This document shows, one piece after another, positions 11,301 through 18,861 of a stretch of DNA of 61,686 bases (positions are counted from its first letter, which is position 1; the number at the start of each line of letters is the position of its first letter). The DNA lies in NCBI RefSeq assembly GCF_018139485.1, contig NZ_JAGSNF010000002.1, positions 1 to 61,686 on the forward strand, written 5' to 3'. This stretch comes from Phycicoccus avicenniae (GTDB lineage Bacteria; Actinomycetota; Actinomycetes; Actinomycetales; Dermatophilaceae). The translations under genes were made by a program, and so were the position numbers. The notes under the pieces are model-generated. The model was not told where the DNA came from. It worked only from the letters and a program-made list of their open reading frames with translations, and made no database searches.

Positions 11301-14300
11301 CGACGGGTGGTGGCATCGCCGAGGGTCCCGCCGCGGGCCCGATCCGCCTCCAGGACCACGGCAACCCGGTCCGCTACCGCAACGTCTGGGTCGAGCGGGA
11401 GTACAACGAGGTCCCGGAGCTCACGGCCTCGGCGGAGCCGACGAGCGGCACGGTGCCGCTCGACGTCGCCTTCACCGCGGACGCGAGCGACCCCGAGGGC
11501 ACCGAGGTCTCCTACGCCTGGGACTTCGACGACGGCTCCGAGCCGGCGTCCGGGGCGCAGGTGGACCACACGTACTCGACGCCCGGCACGTTCGACGCCC
11601 GGGTCACCGCGACCGACGCCGACGGCCGGTCCGCGTCCCGCACGATCCGGGTCCAGGTGGGCCAGGACTGCGACGGCGCGGTCGAGCCGGACGACGAGTT
11701 CGAGGGCACCTTCCTCGACCGGTGCCGCTGGACCGACGTCGTCCGTGAGGACCCCGACCACCTCCGGGTGGCCGACGGGCACCTCGAGATCGACGCCGTC
11801 GACGGCGACATGCACGGCGGCGTGACGAACGCCGACAACCTCGTCCTCCAGGACGCCCCCGACGGGACCTGGTCCGCGACGACGCTCGTCACCCTCCCCG
11901 AGGGCGAGGAGTACGAGCAGGCCGGGATCATCGCCCACGAGTCCGACCGCGACTTCGTCAAGCTCATGCTCATGGACGACCCGTCCGACGGGTGGGTCGC
12001 CGAGCTCGGCCAGACCCTCGGCGGCCAGGCGAGCTTCGACCCCGCCCTCGACCGGGTCGTCCTGCCCGCGGGGAGCACCACCGACGGGGTGTGGCTGCGC
12101 CTCACCTTCGACGGCGCGGGGTACACCGCGGCGTGGTCGGCGGACGGCCAGGAGTGGACCGACGTCGGTCGCACCCGCTCCGGGTCGACGATGCCCGACC
12201 CGCAGGTCGGTCTCGCGGCGTACAACGGCAACGGCCAGGCGGCGACCTTCGACTTCTTCCGCCTCGGTGAGGCCGACGTCCGCAGGTGCGAGACGCCGTT
12301 CTCCCCGGACGAGGGCTTCCGGATGCTCTTCGACGGCACGGCCGAGTCGCTCGCGCAGTGGCGGATGGCCGGGCCGGGCGGCTTCGCCCTCCAGGAGGAC
12401 TGCTCGATCCTGTCCCAGGGCGGTCTCGGGCTGCTCTACCACCCGGACGAGCTCGAGTCCTACCGGCTGACGATGGACTGGAAGCTCGCCGGGGACGACA
12501 ACGGTGGCGTGTTCGTCGGCTTCCCCGACCCGGGCACCGACCCGTGGGTCGCCGTCGAGCAGGGTCACGAGATCCAGATCGACGCGACCGACGACCCCGA
12601 CTCGACGACCGGCGCGGTCTACAACGCTCAGGCCGCCGACGTCGAGGCCCGGGACGCCGCGCTCAACCCGCCGGGGGAGTGGAACTCCTACGAGATCGTC
12701 GTGACCGGTGACCGCATCCGCGTCCTGCTCAACGGGACCGAGGTCAACGACTTCACCGACACCGACCCGGCACGGATGAACGCGCCGAGCCTCGTGGGCA
12801 TCCAGAACCACGGCGGCGGCGACGACGTCTACTACCGGGACATCCAGGTCCAGGACATCGCGACGCCGGCCGGCACGGCGCCCGCCCTCGAGGTGACCTC
12901 GCCGGAGCAGGACGCCGTCCTCGGCGACGGCGACGTCACCGTCGCGGGCACGACCGACGGTGTCGAGGTCGACGTCCGCGTCGGGACCGCGCTGTGGTCG
13001 GCGACGCCGGCCGACGGTGCCTTCGAGGTCGGGCTGCCGCTCGACAACGGCTCGCACGAGGTTGTCGTGTACGCCTACGCCGAGGACGGCTCCTCGAGCG
13101 TGGAGCGGCGCACGGTCGTCGTCCGCGACTTCGGTGAGCTCGTCGGCTCGCTCGAGGACCCGGCCGGTGACGACGACGGTCCGGGCACGTACGTCTACCC
13201 CGCGAACGAGGTGTTCGAGGACGGCGTCTTCGACCTCACCGGGCTCGAGGTGTACCGCGACGGCGACGACCTGCGGTTCGTCACGAGCATCGACGGTCCG
13301 GTGACGAACCCGTCGGCGTGGGGCGGTGACGAGGTGTCGATGCAGCGGGTCAACGTGTACGTCGGCGACGGCTCCGGCGACGCCGCCGCCGCGCTGCCCG
13401 GCACGAACATGGACACCGCGAGCGCCTGGAGTGCGGCGGTCGTCATCGACGGCCGGTTCGGCCTCGCCGGGGTCTACGCCCCGGACGGGACGAAGCTCGC
13501 CGACGGGGAGATGTTCAGCGTCCCGTCGGAGCACCGGTTCGGCGTCACCGTCCCGGCGAGCGCGTTCGGCGACCTCGACCCGGGGTCGGCCCGGTACGGC
13601 ACGGCGATGTTCGTCAACGCCGAGGGCGGCGAGGGGGTCGGCAACGTCCGTCCCGTCTACGACCTCGAGTACTGGCAGGACCCGCCCGCCGGGCTCGGCT
13701 TCGTGCGGGACTGGCGGCTCGGCGGCGGCGCCGGCGAGTGGGACGACAGCCCGGCGCACGACACCGACCTGCGTGACCCGAATGCGCTCGACGTCATCGT
13801 CGGCCCGGGGCAGGAGCAGGCGGTCGTCATGGACTGGACGGCGTCGTCGCCGGTCCGGCTGCCGATGCTCGCCCTCGACGGGACGCAGGAGCCCCTGACC
13901 CTCGAGGTCACCGTCTCGCCGGAGGCTCCCGACGGCGACGCGGGCTGGTACGTCACGCCCGTCACGGTGACGGCGACGACGGCCGACGACGCGACCGTCG
14001 AGGTCGACGTCGACGGGACCGGGTGGGTCGCGGTGCCGGACGGCGAGGTCGTCCTCGACGAGGACGGCTCGCACGAGGTCCGGGTCCGCGCGGTCCGCGG
14101 CGACGAGACGACGGAGGTCGAGACCGTCTCCGTCGACCTCGACGGGACGGCGCCGGAGGTGACGGTCGACGGGCTCGAGGACGGGACCACGATCGGCACC
14201 TCGGACGTCGTCGACGTCGGCGTCCTCGTCGAGGACGCGACGAGCGGCGTCGGGTCCGTCACGGTGACGTTGGACGGCGAGGCCCTCGGTGACGACGCGG

Positions 14301-14665
14301 CGGGGCAGGACCTCGTCCTCGACGCCTCGACGCTCGCCGTCGGTGACCACGTGCTCGCCGTGGAGGCGCGCGACGTCGCCGGCTCGGTGACGACCGTCGA
14401 GGTCGCCTTCACCGTCGAGGCCACGATGGCCGACGCGGTCGCCCTCCTCGAGCGGTTCGCCGCCGACGGGTCGGTCGACGCCAAGAGCGCCAAGAAGCTG
14501 GCCCGCCAGCTCGACAAGGCGCAGGACTGGCTCGACCGGGACCGCGAGCGGCAGGCCGGCAAGGAGCTGGAGAAGGCCCTCGACACCGTTTCCGGCATCA
14601 GCGACGCGGCGGCGCGGTCCGCGCTGCGGCTCACGATCGAGGCGGTGGTCGCAGACCTGGGGTGA
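8372..14665 (+). CDS. Giant secreted multidomain carbohydrate-active protein
   Basis: The 2,097-residue product has a signal peptide (cleavage near residue 35, after AALA). Domains read in order: PA14-like (about 45-195); sugar-dehydrogenase-like beta-propeller (about 223-570); CBM6-like (about 687-815); DUF1080/3-keto-disaccharide-hydrolase-like (about 823-1010); PKD (about 1013-1097, with DFDDGS); a concanavalin-like domain (about 1107-1300); a second DUF1080-like domain (about 1313-1497); an Ig-like domain; a glucodextranase-C-like module (about 1587-1833); further Ig-like domains; and a C-terminal FIMAH-like helical domain (about 2018-2097). No sortase motif or terminal membrane helix is seen, so it is likely secreted. 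It probably binds and processes plant or microbial glycans. Domain borders are estimates, and the substrate is unknown. Confidence 0.8.
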   Translation: MISTVARPVRTAARLLLAGAVAFAGAAAVPPAALAAEADTQPGATLRVYDLGSVSLSELCTLRGGQTPNVDRYVPVIDYSSDEDFGLADNFVSHTLADLVVPQDGEYAFRLTSDDGSRLTSDDGSRLTIDDTLVIDHDGLRGIDPPGEGTATLTEGSHPLFLEHFEAGGGQQVTLEWRTPGASDFEVVPSENLATPADVVRVTAPGTKACEGETDSPGDGLPLESVNPVYDLVDLRPDGFEPMVSALAWDQDDLLVATSGNVSPGGPVDDPESGEVFRLEGVLDAAGPEDVTVTPVAGDLLNPMGMTVVDGTIHVSERDGLTALRPDADGDGLLEQETVAEWPYGGNFHEFAFGLVHRDGAFWVNLSVAIDAGGATTDPQPADGRGTAIRIDDETGEVSFVAGGLRTPNGMGVGPDGEMFISDNQGAWLPASKIMHLEQGRFFNHRTTPAGPFDDEPVTRPVVWLPQNEIGNSPSNPVMLEEGPFAGQLLIGDVTYGGLQRTFVETVDDQYQGAVFRHTAGLEAGVNRTLLGPDGALYIGGIGEAGNWSEGGKLTYGLQKLSPNGATAFEMREMRATATGFDVEYTEPLSEETAAGIADAFQVEQWAYSPATTYGGPKIGEEELAVTGATVSDDGLTVSLEVEGLKTDRVVHLRSPRSFTSADGEELWTTEAWYTLNEQPGDDDQPTFLEAEEGQLDGGATIATDHIAHSGDGFVAALDERHAGTTFRVEADEAGAVDLGLRYANGPNPFQGDKTLSLVVNGERQQVTFPSTGTWGTWSTLTERVDLVAGTNLVEVEVGLDDTGHVNLDAMSVRPAGERIELLGADGDLSEWQHTDGRASEWPAAGEGVVEVCCGDLRTKESFGDYRLHVEFWLPEYPADVTGQDRANSGVYQQDRYEVQVLDSYGVDPLATNDAAAVYQQKAADVNAATPPGTWQTYDVDFTAARFDADGTKVSDARLTMDWNGERVHDDVAITGPTGGGIAEGPAAGPIRLQDHGNPVRYRNVWVEREYNEVPELTASAEPTSGTVPLDVAFTADASDPEGTEVSYAWDFDDGSEPASGAQVDHTYSTPGTFDARVTATDADGRSASRTIRVQVGQDCDGAVEPDDEFEGTFLDRCRWTDVVREDPDHLRVADGHLEIDAVDGDMHGGVTNADNLVLQDAPDGTWSATTLVTLPEGEEYEQAGIIAHESDRDFVKLMLMDDPSDGWVAELGQTLGGQASFDPALDRVVLPAGSTTDGVWLRLTFDGAGYTAAWSADGQEWTDVGRTRSGSTMPDPQVGLAAYNGNGQAATFDFFRLGEADVRRCETPFSPDEGFRMLFDGTAESLAQWRMAGPGGFALQEDCSILSQGGLGLLYHPDELESYRLTMDWKLAGDDNGGVFVGFPDPGTDPWVAVEQGHEIQIDATDDPDSTTGAVYNAQAADVEARDAALNPPGEWNSYEIVVTGDRIRVLLNGTEVNDFTDTDPARMNAPSLVGIQNHGGGDDVYYRDIQVQDIATPAGTAPALEVTSPEQDAVLGDGDVTVAGTTDGVEVDVRVGTALWSATPADGAFEVGLPLDNGSHEVVVYAYAEDGSSSVERRTVVVRDFGELVGSLEDPAGDDDGPGTYVYPANEVFEDGVFDLTGLEVYRDGDDLRFVTSIDGPVTNPSAWGGDEVSMQRVNVYVGDGSGDAAAALPGTNMDTASAWSAAVVIDGRFGLAGVYAPDGTKLADGEMFSVPSEHRFGVTVPASAFGDLDPGSARYGTAMFVNAEGGEGVGNVRPVYDLEYWQDPPAGLGFVRDWRLGGGAGEWDDSPAHDTDLRDPNALDVIVGPGQEQAVVMDWTASSPVRLPMLALDGTQEPLTLEVTVSPEAPDGDAGWYVTPVTVTATTADDATVEVDVDGTGWVAVPDGEVVLDEDGSHEVRVRAVRGDETTEVETVSVDLDGTAPEVTVDGLEDGTTIGTSDVVDVGVLVEDATSGVGSVTVTLDGEALGDDAAGQDLVLDASTLAVGDHVLAVEARDVAGSVTTVEVAFTVEATMADAVALLERFAADGSVDAKSAKKLARQLDKAQDWLDRDRERQAGKELEKALDTVSGISDAAARSALRLTIEAVVADLG
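8702..8749 (+). repeat. 24-bp in-frame tandem duplication inside PA14-like domain
   Basis: Two identical 24-base units (8702-8725 and 8726-8749) encode LTSDDGSR twice, followed by the normal LTIDD continuation. PA14 domains usually carry this SDDGSRL strand once. Confidence 0.9.
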
Positions 14666-14671
14666 CCCCGC

Positions 14672-14716
14672 CACGACGCCGCCCCGGTCCGCTCGTCGGG
14701 CCGGGGCGGCGTCGTG
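14672..14716. terminator. Bidirectional terminator between convergent genes
   Basis: A perfect 16-bp stem (14672-14687 with 14701-14716) and a 13-base loop lie between the end of the giant secreted protein gene and the end of the oppositely oriented MarR gene. Confidence 0.75.
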
Positions 14717-14760
14717 CGCTCGGCGTCACCTGCGGGGCGTCGTCCGCGTGGCGTCCACGG

Positions 14761-15192
14761 TCAGACCCGCTCCGGGTCGGGGTCCGTCATGAGCGCGAGG
14801 AGGCCGGCGAGCTGCTCCTGCTGGGCGGGGTCGAGCCGGCCGATGCGGTCGGCGGGGAGCCGGAAGCGGCGGTGCACCTCGCGGCGGGCGCGCCGGCCCG
14901 CCGGGGTGAGGGCGACCCGCTTCACCCGGCGGTCGGTGGGGTCCGCACCGCGCTCGACCCACGTCCTGGCCTCGAGCCGGGCGACGAGCTGCGTGATGTT
15001 CGAGGCGTCGCACAGCATCTCGTCGGCGAGCCGGCCCATCGTCGCCGGGCCGTCCACGAGGTGCTCGAGGACGCACGCCTGGGCGGCGCTCAGGCCGACC
15101 TCGAGGGCGGCGCGCTCGTAGGCGTCGTCGTAGGCGTAGACGAGATCCCAGAGGAGCTGCTCGGCCCGGACGGCGGGGGTCGGGGAGGCCAT
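14761..15192 (-). CDS. MarR family transcriptional regulator
   Basis: A 143-residue winged-helix protein with the MarR pattern. The helix-turn-helix reads VLEHLVDGPATMGRLADEMLCDASNITQLVARLEARTWV in outline, followed by the wing DPTDRRVKRVALTPAGR. It is divergent from an NmrA-like reductase gene with 104 bases between starts. An AAGGAG ribosome site lies within the operator-like repeat at 15208-15222, and a large palindrome sits at 15247-15275, so the regulator very likely represses itself and its neighbour. MarR proteins usually release DNA on binding small aromatic or oxidising ligands; the ligand here is unknown. Confidence 0.88.
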   Translation of the reverse strand: MASPTPAVRAEQLLWDLVYAYDDAYERAALEVGLSAAQACVLEHLVDGPATMGRLADEMLCDASNITQLVARLEARTWVERGADPTDRRVKRVALTPAGRRARREVHRRFRLPADRIGRLDPAQQEQLAGLLALMTDPDPERV

Positions 15193-15207
15193 GCCGTCAC
15201 CCTACTC

Positions 15208-15222
15208 CTTGATCCACTCAAG
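15208..15222. promoter_or_regulatory. Short inverted repeat over MarR ribosome site
   Basis: CTTGA-N5-TCAAG, with 5-bp arms, overlaps the AAGGAG site of the marR gene. The TTGA/TCAA half-sites recur in the larger palindrome at 15247-15275, suggesting a second site for the same repressor. Confidence 0.5.
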
Positions 15223-15246
15223 GAAATGTGCTCGACTGGGGATCGT

Positions 15247-15275
15247 CACGATGCTTGAGTTGCTCAAGCATCGTG
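15247..15275. promoter_or_regulatory. MarR operator candidate, 29-bp perfect palindrome
   Basis: CACGATGCTTGAG-TTG-CTCAAGCATCGTG is a perfect 13-bp inverted repeat around three bases. It ends 21 bases before the NmrA-like start codon. Length, position and divergent layout fit a MarR dimer site controlling both genes. Confidence 0.75.
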
Positions 15276-15296
15276 TCCGACGGAGAAGGAGGAGCG

Positions 15297-16145
15297 ATGG
15301 ACCGGGTGCTCGTGACCGGGGTCCGGGGGAAGACGGGGGTGCCGCTCGCGGCGCTGCTGGCCGCCCGGGGAGGTGTCGAGGTGCGGGGCGGGAGCAGCGA
15401 CCCGCGCTCCGTCGACCTCCCGGGGGTGGTGCCCACGGCGTTCTCGTGGGACGACCCGGACGGGTGGCGCGCGGCCGCCGACGACGTCGACGCGGTCTTC
15501 GTCGTCCGCCCGGACCGTCTTGACGCCCCCGATCTCGTCGCCGGCCTGCTCGGCGTCCTGCCACCGCACGTCCACGTCGTCCTGCTCTCGGAGCGGCGGG
15601 CCGAGGAGACCGGCGGGCACGACTGGGCGGTGCGGGTCGAGCGCGCCGTCACCTCGCGGGAGGGCTCCTGGACCGTCCTGCGTCCGGGGTGGTTCATGCA
15701 GGTGCTCACGGACCCGCGCTTCTTCCGCGACCTCGTCCTCGACGACGGGGCGCTGCCCTTCCCGTCGCGCGGAGCCCGGCTGGCCTGGGTCGACGTGCGG
15801 GACATCGCCGCCGTCGCCGCCGAGGCGCTGCTCGCGCCGGACGTCCACGACGGGGTGACCTACGAGATCACCGGCCCCGAACCGCTGTCGCTCCCGGAGA
15901 CCGCCGCGCTGCTCGCCGCCGCGACCGGTCGCGAGGTCGAGCACCGTGACGTCACGGACGCCGAGGCGCTCGAGGGGACCGGCGGCTTCGAGCGGGAGCT
16001 CACCGCCCTGACCTACGACCGCGTCCGGGCGGGCGTCTTCGCCGACCCGACCGACGACGTCGAGCGGGTGACCGGTCGTCCGCCGCGGTCGCTGCGGACC
16101 TTCCTCGCCGACGCGGGGCCCGACCTCACGGGCGGGGTGGCCTGA
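15297..16145 (+). CDS. NmrA-like NAD(P)-binding oxidoreductase
   Basis: The 282-residue protein starts with a Rossmann strand VLVTGVRGKTGVPLAALL, giving a GxxGxxG-type dinucleotide site. WTVLRPGWFMQVL in the middle and VDVRDIAAVAAEALL later follow the NmrA/azoreductase-like atypical SDR pattern. Such proteins are NAD(P)H-dependent quinone or azo reductases, or redox-sensing regulators. The ATG at 15297 has a GAAGGAGGA site six bases upstream. An upstream in-frame ATG at 15228 would place the operator palindrome inside the gene and is rejected. Control by the divergent MarR protein suggests a response to electrophilic or aromatic compounds. Confidence 0.8.
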   Translation: MDRVLVTGVRGKTGVPLAALLAARGGVEVRGGSSDPRSVDLPGVVPTAFSWDDPDGWRAAADDVDAVFVVRPDRLDAPDLVAGLLGVLPPHVHVVLLSERRAEETGGHDWAVRVERAVTSREGSWTVLRPGWFMQVLTDPRFFRDLVLDDGALPFPSRGARLAWVDVRDIAAVAAEALLAPDVHDGVTYEITGPEPLSLPETAALLAAATGREVEHRDVTDAEALEGTGGFERELTALTYDRVRAGVFADPTDDVERVTGRPPRSLRTFLADAGPDLTGGVA

Positions 16146-16160
16146 GGTCCGGGTCGCGGC

Positions 16161-17189
16161 TCAGCGGGACGCGACCGTCGACCCCCGGATGACGAGCCGC
16201 GGCTCCTGGGTGTGCACGCCGGGGGAGAGGCGCTCGCCGTCGAGTGCGGCGAAGACCTGCTGCGCGGCGGCGCGTCCGAGTCCCATGAGGTTCGGGTCGA
16301 GGCTCGACAGGCGCGGCCGCGACTGCTCGACCATGGCGTCCCAGTTGTCGAAGCCGATGACCGCGACGTCCTCGGGCACGGCACGGCCGGCGTCGCGGAG
16401 GGTGTCGAGGGCGCCGCGGGCGATCTGGTCCGACCCGCACACGATGGCGTCGACGTCGGGCGTGCGGTCGAGGACGACGGAGGAGGCGGAGCGCCCCCAC
16501 GCCTCCGACCACTCGCTGGCGAGGACGTCCCCGACGAGCTCGACGCCCGCGTCGGCCAGGGCCTCCCGGACGCCGCGGGCGCGGTCGCGGGCGGCCGCGT
16601 ACCCCGGGTCGCCGGTGACGTGGGCGATCCGCGTCCGTCCACAGGAGAGCAGGTGCTCGGCCGCCATCCGGCCCGCGGCGACGTTGTCGGAGACGAGCGA
16701 GGTGTCGGCGGGGTCGACGGACGGCCCGTAGACGTAGACGACCGGCACCGGCAGGTCCTGGCCGAGGGACGGGCGCGCGTCGGTCCGGCTGCCCACGACG
16801 ATGAGGCCGTCGACGCGGCGGCTCAGGAGGGCCTTGAGCTGGTATTGCTCGCGGATGGCGTCGCCGCGGGCGTCGCAGAGGAAGACGTTGACCTGCCCCG
16901 CGCCGAACGCGTCCTCGGCCCCCATGAGGATCGGCAGGACGAAGCGGCCCTGGAGGTCGCTCGTGAGGAGCCCGACGGTGCCGGTCCGGCCGGCGAGGAG
17001 CCCCTGGGCCATCGGGTTCGGCACGAACGAGAGCTGCTCGGCGGCCTCCCGGACCCGGACTCGCGTCCGGGCGGCGACGTCGCCCCGCCCGTTGAGGGCC
17101 TTGGACGCCGTCGCGACGGAGACGCCGGCGAGCCGGGCGACGTCACTGAGCGTCACCGCGCGGGGCGCACCGGGGGTCTGGGTGCTCAT
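16161..17189 (-). CDS. LacI family transcriptional regulator
   Basis: A 342-residue LacI/GalR repressor. The N-terminal DNA-binding domain contains TLSDVARLAGVSVATASKALNG, and the periplasmic-binding-protein-like domain continues to residue ~340 (ends PRLVIRGSTVASR). The ATG has a GAGGAGGAG site. It is divergent from the sugar-binding protein gene at 17482, with a promoter and palindromic operator between them, so it most likely represses the importer/GH127 operon and itself until an arabinose-containing inducer binds. It is convergent with the NmrA-like gene, with only 15 bases between stops. The inducer is inferred from neighbours. Confidence 0.9.
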   Translation of the reverse strand: MSTQTPGAPRAVTLSDVARLAGVSVATASKALNGRGDVAARTRVRVREAAEQLSFVPNPMAQGLLAGRTGTVGLLTSDLQGRFVLPILMGAEDAFGAGQVNVFLCDARGDAIREQYQLKALLSRRVDGLIVVGSRTDARPSLGQDLPVPVVYVYGPSVDPADTSLVSDNVAAGRMAAEHLLSCGRTRIAHVTGDPGYAAARDRARGVREALADAGVELVGDVLASEWSEAWGRSASSVVLDRTPDVDAIVCGSDQIARGALDTLRDAGRAVPEDVAVIGFDNWDAMVEQSRPRLSSLDPNLMGLGRAAAQQVFAALDGERLSPGVHTQEPRLVIRGSTVASR

Positions 17190-17244
17190 CGCTCCTCCTC
17201 GAGGTCGTGCGACGGGACGGATCCGACGGATCCCCCGAAAGGTC

Positions 17245-17304
17245 TTGACGTCGCCCGGGGGCCCGTCCTATCTTCTACCGAAACCGCTTTCGAAGTTTCG
17301 AAAC
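17245..17304 (+). promoter_or_regulatory. Promoter and LacI operators of the GH127 transport operon
   Basis: TTGACG (17245-17250) and TATCTT (17269-17274) are 18 bases apart. Just downstream lie CGAAA-CCGC-TTTCG (17279-17292) and the perfect palindrome GTTTCGAAAC (17295-17304). Both have central or near-central CG as in LacI-family sites. Repressor bound there would block initiation; the nearby lacI gene is the obvious candidate. Confidence 0.65.
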
Positions 17305-17481
17305 GGTCGAGCAGGGCCCGCGCCGCCGGCTCATCCTCGCACAGACAGAACGGTCGAGGAAGAAGCGAGCGGAAGCAGACCCGCCGCCCGGCCGACCTCG
17401 AGCCGCGGCGAAGGTAAAGGTTTTCGATGGACCCGGTCGCATCACCGCGACCGCTCAACGGAGAGCACACCAGGAGGAGCA

Positions 17482-18783
17482 ATGCACCCCTTCCACCGCC
17501 GTGGCGCGCGCAGCGCCGTGACGGCCTTCGGAGTGGCCGCCGCCATGCTCGGCGTCGCCGCCTGCGGGGTCGGGACGACGGACACGACCGAGGAGGCCGT
17601 CGAGGTCTCCGCCGAGGGGACCGACGACGGGACGCAGCTCACGCTGTGGACCCGCGCCCCGCTCGAGAAGCAGGCCAACCTCCTCGTCGAGGAGTACAAC
17701 GCCACCCACGAGAACCAGGTGTCGCTCACGGTCGTCCCCAACGACGACTACGTCGCGAAGGTGGGTGCGGCGGCCGGCTCCGGCGGGCTGCCCGACCTCT
17801 TCGCCGCCGACATCGTCTACGTCCCGAACTGGGTCGAGCAGGGCCTCTTCCGCGACATCAGCAGCAACGTCGACGCCCTGCCCTTCAAGGACGAGATCAA
17901 CCAGGGCCACCTCGCCGCCGGCACGTCCGACGACAAGGAGCACGTCCTGCCGTTCGTCCTCGACCTGTCGATGCTCTTCTGGAACAAGGAGCTGTTCGAG
18001 GAGGCCGGTCTCGACCCGGAGGTCGCCCCCGCGAACCTCGAGGAGTACGCCGAGGCCGCCAAGGCCGTCCAGGACCTCGACAAGCCGGGCGTCTACGGCA
18101 CCGCGACGGGCCTCAACTGCGGCGGCTGCCTCGTCTTCACGTGGTTCCCGAGCATCTGGGCCGCCGACGCCGACGTCATGAACGCCGAGGGCACCGAGGC
18201 GCTCTTCACGAGCCCCGAGGCCACCGAGGTGCTCGACACGTGGCAGGACCTCTGGGACTCCGGCGCCGTCCTCCCGAGCTCGCGCGACGAGGCCGGACCG
18301 ACGTGGACCGCCGGCTTCACCGAGGGCAACGTCGGCCTCATGTTCTACCCGGCCACGCTGCTCTCCTCGACCCCGTTCGACGCCGGTGTCGCCGGCATCC
18401 CCGGGCCTGGCGGCGGCGCCTCCACCTTCGTCGGTGGTGACGGCATCGGCATCTCCAAGGACTCCGAGAACGCCGAGCAGGCGTGGAACTTCCTCAACTG
18501 GATGATGTCCGAGGACGCCCAGGTCGAGGTGCTCGCGCAGAACAACGACGTCGTCTCCCGCGCCGACCTCGCGAACAACGAGTACGCCGCCGAGGACCCG
18601 CGCCTCGTGACGATCAACGAGGTGGCGGCCCAGGGCCGGACCCCCGTCGCGCTGAACTTCCAGCAGGCGTACAACGCCCCGAACAGCCCCTGGCTGACCC
18701 TCGTGCGGGACTACGTCCTCAACGACGGGGCGGGGAACCTCGAGCAGAACAACCAGCAGATCACGGACATCCTGAGCCAGTGA
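17482..18783 (+). CDS. ABC transporter sugar-binding lipoprotein
   Basis: The 433-residue product is an extracellular solute-binding protein of the carbohydrate uptake type 1 family. The N-terminus is a lipoprotein signal ending in VAAC (Cys about 27), followed by an acidic linker. The mature part reads as a sugar-binding protein (LTLWTRAPLEKQANLLVEEYN, then DLFAADIVYVPNW). The ATG at 17482 follows AGGAGGAGC, while longer in-frame starts upstream would run through the promoter. It heads an operon with two permeases, GH127 and an epimerase. No ATPase is encoded here. Its ligand is probably an arabinofuranose-containing oligosaccharide, inferred from the GH127 gene. Confidence 0.88.
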   Translation: MHPFHRRGARSAVTAFGVAAAMLGVAACGVGTTDTTEEAVEVSAEGTDDGTQLTLWTRAPLEKQANLLVEEYNATHENQVSLTVVPNDDYVAKVGAAAGSGGLPDLFAADIVYVPNWVEQGLFRDISSNVDALPFKDEINQGHLAAGTSDDKEHVLPFVLDLSMLFWNKELFEEAGLDPEVAPANLEEYAEAAKAVQDLDKPGVYGTATGLNCGGCLVFTWFPSIWAADADVMNAEGTEALFTSPEATEVLDTWQDLWDSGAVLPSSRDEAGPTWTAGFTEGNVGLMFYPATLLSSTPFDAGVAGIPGPGGGASTFVGGDGIGISKDSENAEQAWNFLNWMMSEDAQVEVLAQNNDVVSRADLANNEYAAEDPRLVTINEVAAQGRTPVALNFQQAYNAPNSPWLTLVRDYVLNDGAGNLEQNNQQITDILSQ

Positions 18784-18789
18784 TCCACC

Positions 18790-18825
18790 CGGCGCCGGGT
18801 CGGTCCCACGACCGGCCCGGCGCCG
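18790..18825 (+). terminator. Stem-loop between binding protein and permease genes
   Basis: A 16-bp stem with one mismatch (18790-18805 with 18810-18825) and a 4-base loop lies just after the binding-protein stop. Such hairpins typically stabilise upstream mRNA or partly terminate, giving more binding protein than permease. Confidence 0.65.
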
Positions 18826-18861
18826 CCCTCCGTCCCCACCACACCGTCTGGAGGACCGGCC

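Noticed and set aside
15228-15296. Upstream in-frame ATG for the NmrA-like gene
   Set aside because: It would make the 29-bp palindrome coding and has no ribosome site, while ATG 15297 has GAAGGAGGA at good spacing and begins at the Rossmann strand.
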